This document shows positions 26,510 through 35,138 of a DNA stretch of 64,000 nucleotides, piece after piece (position 1 is the first letter of the stretch; each line of letters starts with the position of its first letter). The position numbers and the translations under genes were made by a program. Origin of the DNA: Bacillus sp. B1-b2 (lineage in GTDB: Bacteria > Bacillota > Bacilli > Bacillales > Cytobacillaceae); the NCBI RefSeq assembly GCF_009183415.1, contig NZ_WEHU01000014.1:62001-126000 (forward strand), written 5' to 3'. The notes under the pieces were generated by a model. The model had not been told where the DNA came from. It ran no database searches and saw nothing but the letters and a program-made list of their open reading frames with translations.

Positions 26510-28388
26510 GAATGTTTTACGTAATAAAAGACTATATATCGCCTACTTCCTAAGTAGCATGTTTACAGTAATGGTATTCTTCACATTTGCCATTTTTGCT
26601 TTTCATCCTGCTTTTTCAAATGGTTCTGTGAATAATCAAGCCATGATAGGGATGGGAGTTTCTGGAGGAATTATCTATGTATTCTCTTTCTTTTTTATCC
26701 TTTACTCTATGAGTTCTTTCTTACAGTCGCGTAAAAAAGAATTTGGTTTGCTGATGAGTCTTGGAGCATCTAATGGTCAAATTCGGTTAATGGTATTTCT
26801 AGAAAATATTTTGATTGGTTTTGGTGCAACAATAGGTGGGATTTTGGTAGGATTATTATTTGCCAAAGTAATCTTGTTAATTGCAGAGAACGTATTAATC
26901 ATTAGTGAATCTCTTGATTTTTACTTTCCTACTCTTGCCATTGTCTTGACATTAGTTAGCTTTGTTTTACTCTTTTTCTGTATCTCGCTTTTTGTTGCTT
27001 TTATTTTGCGTACCAATAAATTAATCGACTTAATAAAAGGAGATAAGAAATCTAAAGGAGAACCAAAAGCATCTGTTATTTTGTCTATTTTAGCAGCATT
27101 GTTATTAATTGCTGGTTATGTTACGGCACTAGTAGTAAAGGGTTTGCTTGTTGTTTATGCGTTAGTCCCTGTTGTAATAGTGGTGACCCTTGGAACCTAT
27201 TTGCTATTTACGCAACTTAGTGTGTATATCATTCGTATATTAAAAAAGAACAAGGCAGTATTCTGGAAAAAAACGAATATGCTATTGTTTTCCGATCTTT
27301 CTTTTCGATTAAAGGATAATGCGCGATCTTTCTTTATGGTAGCTATTATATCAACCGTCGCTTTTAGCGCGATTGGAACACTATATGGATTTCAGTCTTA
27401 CCTTACAAAAGGGGTGAAAGAGATGAATCCCTTTACTATTACCTATAGTCCAGTTCTAGATGATACAGAAGACATAATAGAAGAAGATACAGAGAAAATT
27501 AATACCATTCTAAAAGAACAGAATGTAAAGGCAACAATGGAATCATTGGAAACTAATTATTATAAGAATTCTGCAGAATTAAATGGAATTTTAATAGTAA
27601 AAGCATCTGAATACAATCGTTTTGCTAATCTATTAGGAGAAGAGGAGCTTCATCCAAGTGACAAGGAAGCAATAGTAATGGAACAAAGCAATGCAATGCT
27701 AACGGAAGGATCAAAAGCAAGTGAATCCTTATTGAAATCTAACATCCAGCTGAAAAACGGAGAAGAACTTCAACCAAGTTTGGTCAAAGAATCCAGTGTA
27801 ATGACAGAGTTAAATGGTTATTATGTGATTAGTGATAGTAACTATGAACAATTGGAAGAACCAATAAGAAAGGATACTACCATTGTTTGGAAAGCTGAAG
27901 ATCATCATACAGACCAAATTATTGAAGCAGGAAGAAAGATTGAGAAACAAGTAGGATATAAAGCTTTCACTTTAGATTACTCTATATATGAAATTAATAA
28001 AGCATATGGCCCTATTTTATTTATAGGTCTTTTTATAGGAATTGTATTCTTTGTGTCAGCAGGTAGCTTCCTTTATTTCCGCCTGTTTACAGATTTAGAT
28101 GAAGAAAAGCGAAAATTCCAAGCCATTGCTAAGATTGGCTTAACTCAATCTGAATTAAAGAAAGTAGTCAACCAGCAAATTGCTTTACTATTTTTCTCAC
28201 CGATCGTAGTAGCTTTAATTCATGGTGCTGTCGCACTTACTGCACTGTCTCATTTCTTTGATTATAATTTAGTACAAGAATCCGCTTTAGTATTAGGTTG
28301 CTTCGCAATAATCCAGATCATCTATTTCTTTATTGTCCGATATTTCTACATGAAACAGATGCTAAGTAGTGTTTTCAAAGGTAATTAA
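26484..28388 (+). CDS. bceB: ABC transporter permease, BceB-like
   Basis: A 634-residue permease with about ten membrane helices in the Bce order: one N-terminal helix, three clustered, two, one, then a large extracellular domain (about residues 315-505) before the last three helices. FtsX-like segments are in helices 2-4 (SRKKEFGLLMSLGA) and 8-10 (FQAIAKIGLTQSEL). The extracellular domain determines peptide specificity and is too variable to predict the antibiotic. Overlap with bceA implies coupled translation. Confidence 0.92.
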   Translation: MTFRQFAFKNVLRNKRLYIAYFLSSMFTVMVFFTFAIFAFHPAFSNGSVNNQAMIGMGVSGGIIYVFSFFFILYSMSSFLQSRKKEFGLLMSLGASNGQIRLMVFLENILIGFGATIGGILVGLLFAKVILLIAENVLIISESLDFYFPTLAIVLTLVSFVLLFFCISLFVAFILRTNKLIDLIKGDKKSKGEPKASVILSILAALLLIAGYVTALVVKGLLVVYALVPVVIVVTLGTYLLFTQLSVYIIRILKKNKAVFWKKTNMLLFSDLSFRLKDNARSFFMVAIISTVAFSAIGTLYGFQSYLTKGVKEMNPFTITYSPVLDDTEDIIEEDTEKINTILKEQNVKATMESLETNYYKNSAELNGILIVKASEYNRFANLLGEEELHPSDKEAIVMEQSNAMLTEGSKASESLLKSNIQLKNGEELQPSLVKESSVMTELNGYYVISDSNYEQLEEPIRKDTTIVWKAEDHHTDQIIEAGRKIEKQVGYKAFTLDYSIYEINKAYGPILFIGLFIGIVFFVSAGSFLYFRLFTDLDEEKRKFQAIAKIGLTQSELKKVVNQQIALLFFSPIVVALIHGAVALTALSHFFDYNLVQESALVLGCFAIIQIIYFFIVRYFYMKQMLSSVFKGN

Positions 28389-28480
28389 TAAAGAAAATGA
28401 GATGTTGCTGCTTTATTGCGTAAAGCTAAGAAATAGTATTTAAAAGTAATAAATATAGTTAAAAATACTTTATATAGAAT

Positions 28481-28512
28481 GACCTCGATATGTAGTGTTG
28501 AGGTCTTTTTTC
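28481..28512 (+). terminator. Terminator after bceB
   Basis: GACCTC (28481-28486) pairs with GAGGTC (28500-28505), followed by TTTTTT. Confidence 0.8.
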
Positions 28513-28756
28513 TTCAAATTAACCGTATCTAGTATAATATTATTATATTTAATAATTGTTAAAATTCCAAATACTTACACTATTATCAATATATTGATAT
28601 AATGATTGTGGTGTGCTAAAATAATCCAGTCAAGCATCTTAGTGATTTAAGAGTAAGGAAAAAAGTTAAGTCGAAAGATAATTGACTACATACATAAACT
28701 TATATTTTTTAAGGAATAGTAATCATACTTGATTCCAAGACAAGGGGAGATTTTAG
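28513..28756. other. AT-rich intergenic stretch before the lipoprotein gene
   Basis: Very AT-rich, with several TATAAT-like words around 28530-28610, but no single convincing promoter pair and no gene. Confidence 0.4.
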
Positions 28757-29155
28757 ATGAAATATCTTTCACTATTTGTTGTTGCGTTGATGTTCTTACT
28801 TGCAGGCTGTGGTACTTCAGCTGACGAGAAAAAAGAGGATACGGCAAAACAAGAAGAGAAAACTACTGCGAGTAAAGAAAATGCTGAGCAAAAATTAACA
28901 GAAGAAGATAAACAGTTTATTGAACTGTTTAAAAAAGGAGAGTATCAAACTATTGTGGATCAAACAGTAGGATTTGGTAGTGATGCTCAAGTGAATTTCT
29001 ATTTTATTGCAAATGCTTTTAAATCGGTTCCTGATTATTCTTTAAGCAAAACATATTTAAACAAAACGAAATATATTCCAACTGATATTCAAGATGAAGT
29101 AGACAAATTAAAAGCAGATATTGAAGCTAATGTAGAAAGCCCAGAAGCTTCTTAA
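28757..29155 (+). CDS. Small lipoprotein of unknown function
   Basis: A 132-residue secreted lipoprotein. The signal peptide ends in the lipobox LLAGCG (Cys19). A charged Lys/Glu linker to about residue 50 is followed by a helical region (DKQFIELFKKGEYQTIVDQ) that resembles a single TPR-like hairpin. Lone gene with AGGGGAG before ATG 28757 and a strong terminator behind. No named family recognised. Confidence 0.75.
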   Translation: MKYLSLFVVALMFLLAGCGTSADEKKEDTAKQEEKTTASKENAEQKLTEEDKQFIELFKKGEYQTIVDQTVGFGSDAQVNFYFIANAFKSVPDYSLSKTYLNKTKYIPTDIQDEVDKLKADIEANVESPEAS

Positions 29156-29193
29156 TACATTTTCTGATTTGTAATATTTGTTTATTCTAATAG

Positions 29194-29233
29194 AGAACCC
29201 TTGTTTAAGTAGTATTCAACAAGGGTTCTTTTT
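29194..29233 (+). terminator. Terminator after the lipoprotein gene
   Basis: AGAACCCTTGTT (29194-29205) and AACAAGGGTTCT (29218-29229) form a perfect 12-base stem followed by TTTTT. Confidence 0.92.
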
Positions 29234-29256
29234 CTATCTCCAAATAAAGTACTTTC

Positions 29257-30228
29257 TTATGCTTTCACAGAATCATCTTTTATTTCAGTAGCATTTTGAT
29301 GTTTTTCCGCTTTTTTCCCCCACCATGTTGCAAGAATGGGACCTGAAATGTTATGCCATACACTAAAAATGGCACTAGGAACAGCGGAAAGCGGAGAGAA
29401 GTGAGCAACAGCTAGAGCGGCTCCAAGTCCAGAGTTTTGCATTCCTACCTCAATGGATATAGCTTTTTGATCAGCAAAATTTAATCGTAAAGCTTTTGCC
29501 GCTAAAAAGCCAATAAGTAATCCTAACACATTATGTAAGATAACTATAGAAACAATTAAAAGTCCTGTTTCTGCTATTTTAGCTGCATTTACAGACACAA
29601 CAGCTGCAGCAACAGCTACTATTCCTATAACAGAGATAAGTGGTAAAACAGATATACTTTTTTCCACTTGCTTTTTAAATAATAATTTAACAATAAGTCC
29701 AAGAATAATTGGTACAAGAACTATTTGAACAATGGATAGAACTAATGAACCCGCAGATACAGGTAACCACTTGCTAGCAAATAATAGAGTTAAAGCTGGT
29801 GTTAAAATAGGAGCAAGTAAGGTCGAAACAGATGTAACAGCAACTGACAAGGCTGTATTTCCTTTTGCTAAAAATGTCATCACATTAGAAGCAGTTCCCC
29901 CAGGACAACAGCCTACTAATATAACCCCTACTGCCACTTCTGGTTCTAATTGGAAAACAGTTGCTAATAAAAATGCGAGTAAAGGCATAATGGTATACTG
30001 TCCTAACACTCCAATAAACACACTTTTAGGTGCTTGAAAAACCGCTTTAAAATCTTCTAGAGACAAGGTAAGTCCCATACCAAACATAATAATCCCTAAT
30101 AGTAAAGAAATATGTGGAGCAATCCATGTAAACCCACCTGGGATAAAAAAGGCCAAAATGGCAAATATAATGACCCAGATCGCAAAGGTATTCCCCGCTA
30201 CTTTACTAATTTTCTCTAATATATTCAT
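29257..30228 (-). CDS. Bile acid:sodium symporter (BASS) family transporter
   Basis: A 323-residue membrane protein with about ten helices. The BASS family landmarks are CCPGGTASNVMTFLAKGN in the unwound helix region and EVGMQNSGLGAALA near the second Na-binding site. Bacterial members such as YocS import organic anions (pantoate, glyoxylate or keto acids), not necessarily bile acids. AAAGGGGTGG precedes the ATG at 30228. It is a monocistronic, leftward gene; substrate unknown. Confidence 0.88.
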   Translation of the reverse strand: MNILEKISKVAGNTFAIWVIIFAILAFFIPGGFTWIAPHISLLLGIIMFGMGLTLSLEDFKAVFQAPKSVFIGVLGQYTIMPLLAFLLATVFQLEPEVAVGVILVGCCPGGTASNVMTFLAKGNTALSVAVTSVSTLLAPILTPALTLLFASKWLPVSAGSLVLSIVQIVLVPIILGLIVKLLFKKQVEKSISVLPLISVIGIVAVAAAVVSVNAAKIAETGLLIVSIVILHNVLGLLIGFLAAKALRLNFADQKAISIEVGMQNSGLGAALAVAHFSPLSAVPSAIFSVWHNISGPILATWWGKKAEKHQNATEIKDDSVKA

Positions 30229-30502
30229 TTAACCACCCCTTTTAGGTTATTATATCTTTTAATTCTGAAATTTCAATATATAAAAACAAATCAAAATAAT
30301 AAATGCAAGTAAATTGAAAGAATATCTGACAGTGTTTTTTAGATTAATAGAGGATGATAATAAGAATTAATATAGTGATTAATATTAAAAAATAATCCTT
30401 TTGAATAAAATTCTGTAATTTTCCCATAATGAAGGAGGAGCCAATTGCATTTAGTAGAACTTACATAAACAAGAACAAACAATAAGAATATAGGAGGCAA
30501 TA

Positions 30503-30898
30503 ATGAGTAGAATAATACATTTTGAAATTCATGTATCAGACATGGAGCGAGCGAAAGAATTCTATGGAGAGGTTTTTGGTTGGACATTCCAAGATTGGAG
30601 CGAATACGCAGGAATGCCTTATTTCGGCGCAGTGACAGGGGATGACCAATATCCTGGAATAAATGGAGCATTAATAAAACGACAAGGATCCCCTCCAGAA
30701 GAAAACCAAGCAATGAATGGCTTTGCATGTACGCTTGGAGTAGGCGATTATGATGCCACTGAGGCAAAAATTTTAAGTCATGGAGGAAGTATAGCACTAC
30801 CAAAGCATGCTCTTCCTGGTATGGCGTGGCAAGGATATTATAAAGATACAGAAGGAAACGTATTCGGTATTCATCAGCCAGATGAAAATGCAAAATAA
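30503..30898 (+). CDS. VOC-family (glyoxalase/dioxygenase superfamily) protein
   Basis: A 131-residue protein with paired beta-alpha-beta-beta-beta modules. IHFEIHVSDMERAKEFYGEVFGW at the N-terminus and DTEGNVFGIHQPDE at the C-terminus are the two metal-ligand regions (His9 and Glu-type positions). The family includes glyoxalases, fosfomycin-resistance enzymes and antibiotic-binding proteins; the length and PGGxxx-free core give no specific activity. AGGAGG precedes ATG 30503. A long minus-strand open frame over this gene is a shadow. Confidence 0.85.
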   Translation: MSRIIHFEIHVSDMERAKEFYGEVFGWTFQDWSEYAGMPYFGAVTGDDQYPGINGALIKRQGSPPEENQAMNGFACTLGVGDYDATEAKILSHGGSIALPKHALPGMAWQGYYKDTEGNVFGIHQPDENAK

Positions 30899-30902
30899 AT
30901 CA

Positions 30903-30945
30903 TTAAAAGCAGTTGAGCTGATGTAGCTTAACTGCTTTTAATTTT
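30903..30945. terminator. Bidirectional terminator between convergent genes
   Basis: TTAAAAGCAGTT...AGCT pairs with AGCT...AACTGCTTTTAA, with T-rich sequence on both sides. It can serve the VOC gene and the small membrane protein gene. Confidence 0.88.
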
Positions 30946-30957
30946 TAAAAGATGAAT

Positions 30958-31257
30958 TTAAAGATAGAAGGTAGAGATACCAGTAGCTATTGCAAAAATA
31001 AGTATGGCATATCCTATAGTCATTTTTTTATTCTTGTTCTGAAGCAATTGTGCAACAAGTTCCTCTATGATTTTAAATGGAATTAAGGAAAATAGAATAC
31101 AAGCTAGAAACAATAATTTATGATTATGGAAGAAAAATTCATGTAACAATAGGAGTATAAAATAAATCATTAGAAAAGAAATAAAGCTACTTATAGTCCA
31201 GCTATCTTTTTTGAAAAGCCACTTGAAAGAACGAACCAATCCTTCCACTATTTTCAC
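30958..31257 (-). CDS. Small membrane protein
   Basis: A 99-residue protein with three predicted membrane segments (about residues 21-40, 47-63 and 80-98) and a basic N-terminus. The start may be GTG 31257 or GTG 31248; AAAGGGTGA lies between them and fits the second better. No family recognised. It converges on the VOC gene. Confidence 0.55.
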   Translation of the reverse strand: MKIVEGLVRSFKWLFKKDSWTISSFISFLMIYFILLLLHEFFFHNHKLLFLACILFSLIPFKIIEELVAQLLQNKNKKMTIGYAILIFAIATGISTFYL

Positions 31258-31425
31258 CCTTTTTTAGTCAAAATCATTTATTATCCATTATATAGAATGG
31301 AAGAAAGAATAAAATATAATTGGTAATCAGTATTCTTTTCTTTCTGAATTTTTGAATATATACTTATTATATCTCGGAATTGAGATATCTAGTAAAGGAA
31401 TTACTAATGATGGAAGAGAGGCTAC

Positions 31426-32463
31426 ATGATGGCAAACAATGATCAACAAATAAGCTGTGAAGTAAAAATTAGTACCAACAAATCAAACAATAAACCAGAA
31501 GAAATTAGTAAAGATGGGTCTTTTCAAAGACAGGTAAATCAATTCACCACGCCTTTTGGTGCAGGAGAAGGAGAATTGCCTGTTGAATCAGGGCGTTATC
31601 GACTTCTATGGTGCCCTGCTTGCCCGTGGGCACATCGTTCTGTCATTGTTCGTAGAATTCTTGGATTAGAAGAAGCGATTAGTTTAGGAACAGTTAGTCC
31701 GTTCCGACCAAGAGTGGGACGGGTAGACTGGGAGTTTTCACTAGATGAGGGTAAGGTTGATTCTGTACTAGGTATACGCTATATTAGTGAAATTTATAAA
31801 GAGACAGATCCAAACTTTGATGGCAGGCCAACTGTTCCAGTCATGGTTGATGTAAAAGAAAGGGTCGTCGTAAATAATGATTATTTTAAACTAACAAACT
31901 ACTTCGAAACAGCTTGGGCACCGTTTCATAAAGAAAATGCTCCAGACTTATATCCGGAAGAACTGCGGAATGAAATAGATAGATTAAATGAGAAGATATT
32001 CCATAATGTCAATAATGGGGTATATAAATGTGGATTTGCCGAGTCGCAAGAGTCTTATGAAGAATCTTATTCTGTTCTATTTTAAACATTAGATGAGCTG
32101 GAAGAAAGACTTTCCACCAACCGCTTTTTACTAGGTGACTATATTACCGATTCAGATGTACGATTATATACAACACTTGCAAGATTCGATACAGCTTATT
32201 TCGCAGCATTTAATGCGAATCGTAATCTTCTTCGTGAATTTCCTCATCTATGGGAATATGCGAGAGAGTTATACCAAACACCAGGGTTTGGAGATACAAC
32301 CGATTTTCAAGCTATTAAACAGCATTACTTCCAATCTATTACGATTAATCCAGATAAAGAAGAAGTAAAAATCTTGCCTAAAGGACCTGATGTAAGCATT
32401 TGGAATACGAAGGTTGATCGTGAAGTGCTAAGTAAGAAAGCAGAAAAGTTTTTAATAAGGTAG
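31426..32463 (+). pseudogene. Glutathionyl-hydroquinone reductase-like (GST superfamily), interrupted by in-frame TAA
   Basis: The frame encodes an Ecm4/YqjG-type protein. The first part (220 codons) has the N-terminal thioredoxin fold with the active-site Cys in WCPACPWAHR and the FDGRPTVPVMVD segment. TAA at 32083-32085 then stops translation, but the same frame continues without interruption for 125 further codons to TAG at 32461-32463. It encodes the helical C-terminal domain (LDELEERLSTNRFLLGDYI, DSDVRLYTTLARFD, WEYARELYQTPGFG). The full product would be 345 residues, near the family's usual length. A single AAA-to-TAA change would explain it. A sequencing error or readthrough cannot be excluded. 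Confidence 0.85.
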
Positions 32464-32471
32464 GTGTTTTT

Positions 32472-32972
32472 ATGATTATTAGAGATGTGAAAAAGGAAGA
32501 ATTATCATTTATTCGCAATCAGCGGAAATCAGCTTATGAAGAGCATGAAGATGCAGTGAGTAAGGAGCATTGGGAAGCTCTTCAGAAATCTATTTTATCA
32601 GATGCTGATATTCAGCCACATGTAGAGTTATTGGTGGCAGAGCTTGATGGAATCATTGTAGGAAGTATCGCCTTATTTCCAGCGAAAGTTGATGCTTATG
32701 AGGGAAAGGTTGAGGAATTAGAATATCCAGAAATCCGTTTATTAGCAGTACCTAAAAGTTCCAGAGGACATGGGGTTGCTACTGCATTACTTAATGAGTG
32801 TTTTTTAAGAGCCAAAACTAAGGGATATGGATATATTGGCTTACATACTGGCAGCTTTATGCTTGGAGCAATTAGATTATATGAAAGTCTTGGTTTTAAT
32901 CGACTTCCACAGTATGATTTTGAGCCAGCTAATGATGGGATTATTGTTAGGGCGTATAGACGGGCATTGTAA
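32472..32972 (+). CDS. GNAT-family N-acetyltransferase
   Basis: A 166-residue acetyltransferase. The acetyl-CoA loop is SSRGHGVATALL (about residues 97-108), preceded by the strand EIRLLAVP and followed by GAIRLYESLGFNR, the conserved C-terminal GNAT motif. Substrate cannot be assigned. It starts eight bases after the end of the broken GST-like gene and may have been co-transcribed with it. Confidence 0.88.
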   Translation: MIIRDVKKEELSFIRNQRKSAYEEHEDAVSKEHWEALQKSILSDADIQPHVELLVAELDGIIVGSIALFPAKVDAYEGKVEELEYPEIRLLAVPKSSRGHGVATALLNECFLRAKTKGYGYIGLHTGSFMLGAIRLYESLGFNRLPQYDFEPANDGIIVRAYRRAL

Positions 32973-33052
32973 TTCTCATTAAAGTGGAGTAGGAACTATT
33001 TCCTATTCCTTTTTGTTGATTGGAAAATGTGTAAATAATATACATTTCCTCA

Positions 33053-33082
33053 TTGACTTTTTAAGTGTACTAACCATATAAT
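33053..33082 (+). promoter_or_regulatory. Promoter of the GntR/ABC operon
   Basis: TTGACT (33053-33058), an 18-base spacer and TATAAT (33077-33082). An AAGTGTACT half-site (33063-33070) lies inside the spacer. Confidence 0.65.
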
Positions 33083-33092
33083 ACAGAGTGTA

Positions 33093-33119
33093 AAGTGTAT
33101 GAAGTGCTTGATACACTTT
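33093..33119. promoter_or_regulatory. YtrA-type operator 1
   Basis: AAAGTGTAT-N10-ATACACTTT is a perfect 9-base-arm inverted repeat just downstream of the predicted transcription start. The core AGTGTA-N12-TACACT resembles the known YtrA operator. Confidence 0.8.
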
Positions 33120-33171
33120 TACTGTATGAAGAGATTCATACATAGTATTGGTAATGATTTTTTTTATAATC

Positions 33172-33199
33172 AAAGTGTATTAAGTGATTAATACACTAA
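33172..33199. promoter_or_regulatory. YtrA-type operator 2
   Basis: A second copy, AGTGTATTAA-GTGA-TTAATACACT, with the same AGTGTA-N12-TACACT core, 79 bases downstream of operator 1 and directly after a TATAAT at 33165-33170. It lies just before the ribosome site of the regulator gene. Confidence 0.8.
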
Positions 33200-33223
33200 G
33201 TGAATACAATAGGAGTTGGGTGT

Positions 33224-33595
33224 ATGGTTATTCAGTTTAATAATCGGGATCCTGTTTATGTGCAAGTAATCCAATATTTTAAGGAGCAGATTGCTAAAGG
33301 TTTTTTTGAACCTGGACAAGAGATTCCTTCGAGGAGAGAAATGGCAGGACAATTGAAAATTAATCCAAATACAGCGCAAAGAGCGTATAAAGAGATGGAG
33401 GAACAAGGGTTGATTTATACAGATGGAAACTCACCAAGCTGCATTACAAAAGACGATTCAGTATACAAGAAGGTGCGAGAAGAATTAATAATGGATGCAG
33501 TAGAATCATTTGTTAGTTCCGTAAAATCAATCAATATCCCGTTATCTGAAACATTAGATTTAGTGAAGAAAATATACGAAGAAGATGGGAAATAA
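33224..33595 (+). CDS. GntR-family regulator, YtrA subfamily
   Basis: A 123-residue repressor. The winged helix (about residues 5-72: PVYVQVIQYFKEQI, GQEIPSRREMAGQL, NPNTAQRAYKEMEEQGL) is followed by a short helical dimerisation tail, as in YtrA. The frame opens at GTG 33200 inside operator 2; AGGAG at 33211-33215 gives ATG 33224. It probably represses its own operon through the two palindromes and is released by cell-wall-active compounds (by analogy with Bacillus subtilis ytrABCDEF). Confidence 0.88.
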   Translation: MVIQFNNRDPVYVQVIQYFKEQIAKGFFEPGQEIPSRREMAGQLKINPNTAQRAYKEMEEQGLIYTDGNSPSCITKDDSVYKKVREELIMDAVESFVSSVKSINIPLSETLDLVKKIYEEDGK

Positions 33596-33607
33596 GGGGG
33601 GATAGCA

Positions 33608-34297
33608 GTGATTGAAGTAAAAGACGTAACCAAAAAATTTGGGAAAAAGAAAGTGCTTAATGGTGTTTCTTTTACAGCGAACAAGGGAGAAATCACCTGT
33701 GTGATTGGAATAAATGGAGTAGGGAAAACGACTATCATGAAATCTATTATGTCCTTAACTCCTATAAATAGTGGAGAAATCCTTATTGATGGTCAGAAGA
33801 TAAGCCCTTCTATGTATGAAAAAATCACCTATATACCAGATACCATAACAATGATGCCTCAAATGAAAATCAAGGATGCCTTTCAATTTATGTCTGATTT
33901 TTATGTATCTTGGAATGAGGATCGTGCGAAAGAATTACTACAGTTTTTTAAATTAGATAAAGACAATCGCATTTCACATTTATCAAAAGGAAATACAGCA
34001 AAAGTGAATCTGTTGTTAGGGCTGGCGTTAGATGTAGATTACATATTAATGGATGAGCCTTTTTCAGGAATTGATATCTTTAGTAGAGAGCAAATAGCAA
34101 ATGTTTTTACAAGTCATTTAATTGAAGACAGAGGTGTGATTATCACCACACATGAAATTAATGATATTGAGCATTTAATTGATAAAGTGGTATTAATTGA
34201 CAACGGAATTGTATTAAAAGAATTCAATGCAGAAGAGGTAAGGGAAACAGAAGGGAAATCGGTCATTGATGTAATGAGAGAGGTGTATCAAGGATGA
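33608..34297 (+). CDS. ABC transporter ATPase (YtrB-like)
   Basis: A 229-residue ATPase. Walker A is GINGVGKTT, the signature is the variant LSKGNTAKVNLLLGLA, and Walker B is YILMDEPFSGID; the H-loop is TTHEI. The start is GTG 33608 after AAGGGGGGA, 12 bases after the regulator. It overlaps the permease gene by four bases. Confidence 0.88.
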   Translation: MIEVKDVTKKFGKKKVLNGVSFTANKGEITCVIGINGVGKTTIMKSIMSLTPINSGEILIDGQKISPSMYEKITYIPDTITMMPQMKIKDAFQFMSDFYVSWNEDRAKELLQFFKLDKDNRISHLSKGNTAKVNLLLGLALDVDYILMDEPFSGIDIFSREQIANVFTSHLIEDRGVIITTHEINDIEHLIDKVVLIDNGIVLKEFNAEEVRETEGKSVIDVMREVYQG

Positions 34298-35124
34298 ACC
34301 GTTATTTGAAACTAGTAAATTTTGAATTCAATCGTTTTCTTATATTTTACCTAGTATTAATAGGAATCACGATTATTGGACAAATCATTGCTGTTGTAGG
34401 AAAGGCAAAGCAATATATGAATCAAGCAAATAATGCCATCTTTACAGAAGGCATGTCTAAAATTGCTTTTATAGATAGTTATGGCACAATGTCCTTTATT
34501 AATATATATCATAACTTTTGGTTTATTGCTCCTATTATGCTGTGTGGTGCGACTTTAGTTCTTTATGTGTTTTTTATATGGTATCGTGATTGGTTTGGTA
34601 AAAATACGTTCAGTTATCGTCTGTTTATGGTACCGACAAACAGGCTGAATATATATTTAGCAAAATTGACGACTATCTTACTTTTTACATTAGGACTAGT
34701 TGCATTACAAATAATATTAATAGTGATTGGAGATCAAATTTTGAAGTGGATGATACCTGATGAATATCTTACGGAATTCTCCTTGATGGCTATTTCTAAT
34801 TATGATGAGCTAGGAATTTTATTACCTAAATCTATTCTCGGCTTCCTTCTTACTTATGGTGGCGGTCTTGTAATAGTTTGTGTTATTTTTACTGCAATTC
34901 TCTTAGAAAGATCTTACCGATTCATTGGGATTTTATACGGATTACTTTATGGAGCTCTTTCTTGCTTTATTTTCTTTATTCCTATGCTGTTTAATGCTTT
35001 TATTGTAGTGGATTACTTCTATCCTTTGGAGCTATTCATTTTAGAGGTAATTGCCGCTGTCATGATTTTAGCAGGAGCCATTTGGATAGGAAATTACTTA
35101 TTGAAGCATAAGATTAGAGTTTAA
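34294..35124 (+). CDS. ABC transporter permease
   Basis: A 276-residue membrane protein with about six to seven helices and no recognisable substrate motif; it pairs with the ATPase through an ATGA overlap. Layout matches YtrC/D-type permeases. Its Trp/Phe-rich second and third helices flank a cytoplasmic loop with NTFSYRLFMVPTNR, which probably contacts the ATPase. Confidence 0.82.
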   Translation: MNRYLKLVNFEFNRFLIFYLVLIGITIIGQIIAVVGKAKQYMNQANNAIFTEGMSKIAFIDSYGTMSFINIYHNFWFIAPIMLCGATLVLYVFFIWYRDWFGKNTFSYRLFMVPTNRLNIYLAKLTTILLFTLGLVALQIILIVIGDQILKWMIPDEYLTEFSLMAISNYDELGILLPKSILGFLLTYGGGLVIVCVIFTAILLERSYRFIGILYGLLYGALSCFIFFIPMLFNAFIVVDYFYPLELFILEVIAAVMILAGAIWIGNYLLKHKIRV

Positions 35125-35138
35125 TAGGAGGGATTCGC

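Noticed and set aside
30339-30893. Minus-strand 184-codon open frame over the VOC gene
   Set aside because: It is a shadow of the plus-strand gene, with no ribosome site and a protein of no recognisable composition; the VOC gene has AGGAGG and clear motifs.
31426-32463. Frameshift in the GST-like gene
   Set aside because: Codon-by-codon reading shows the downstream part is in the same frame; the break is a single in-frame TAA.
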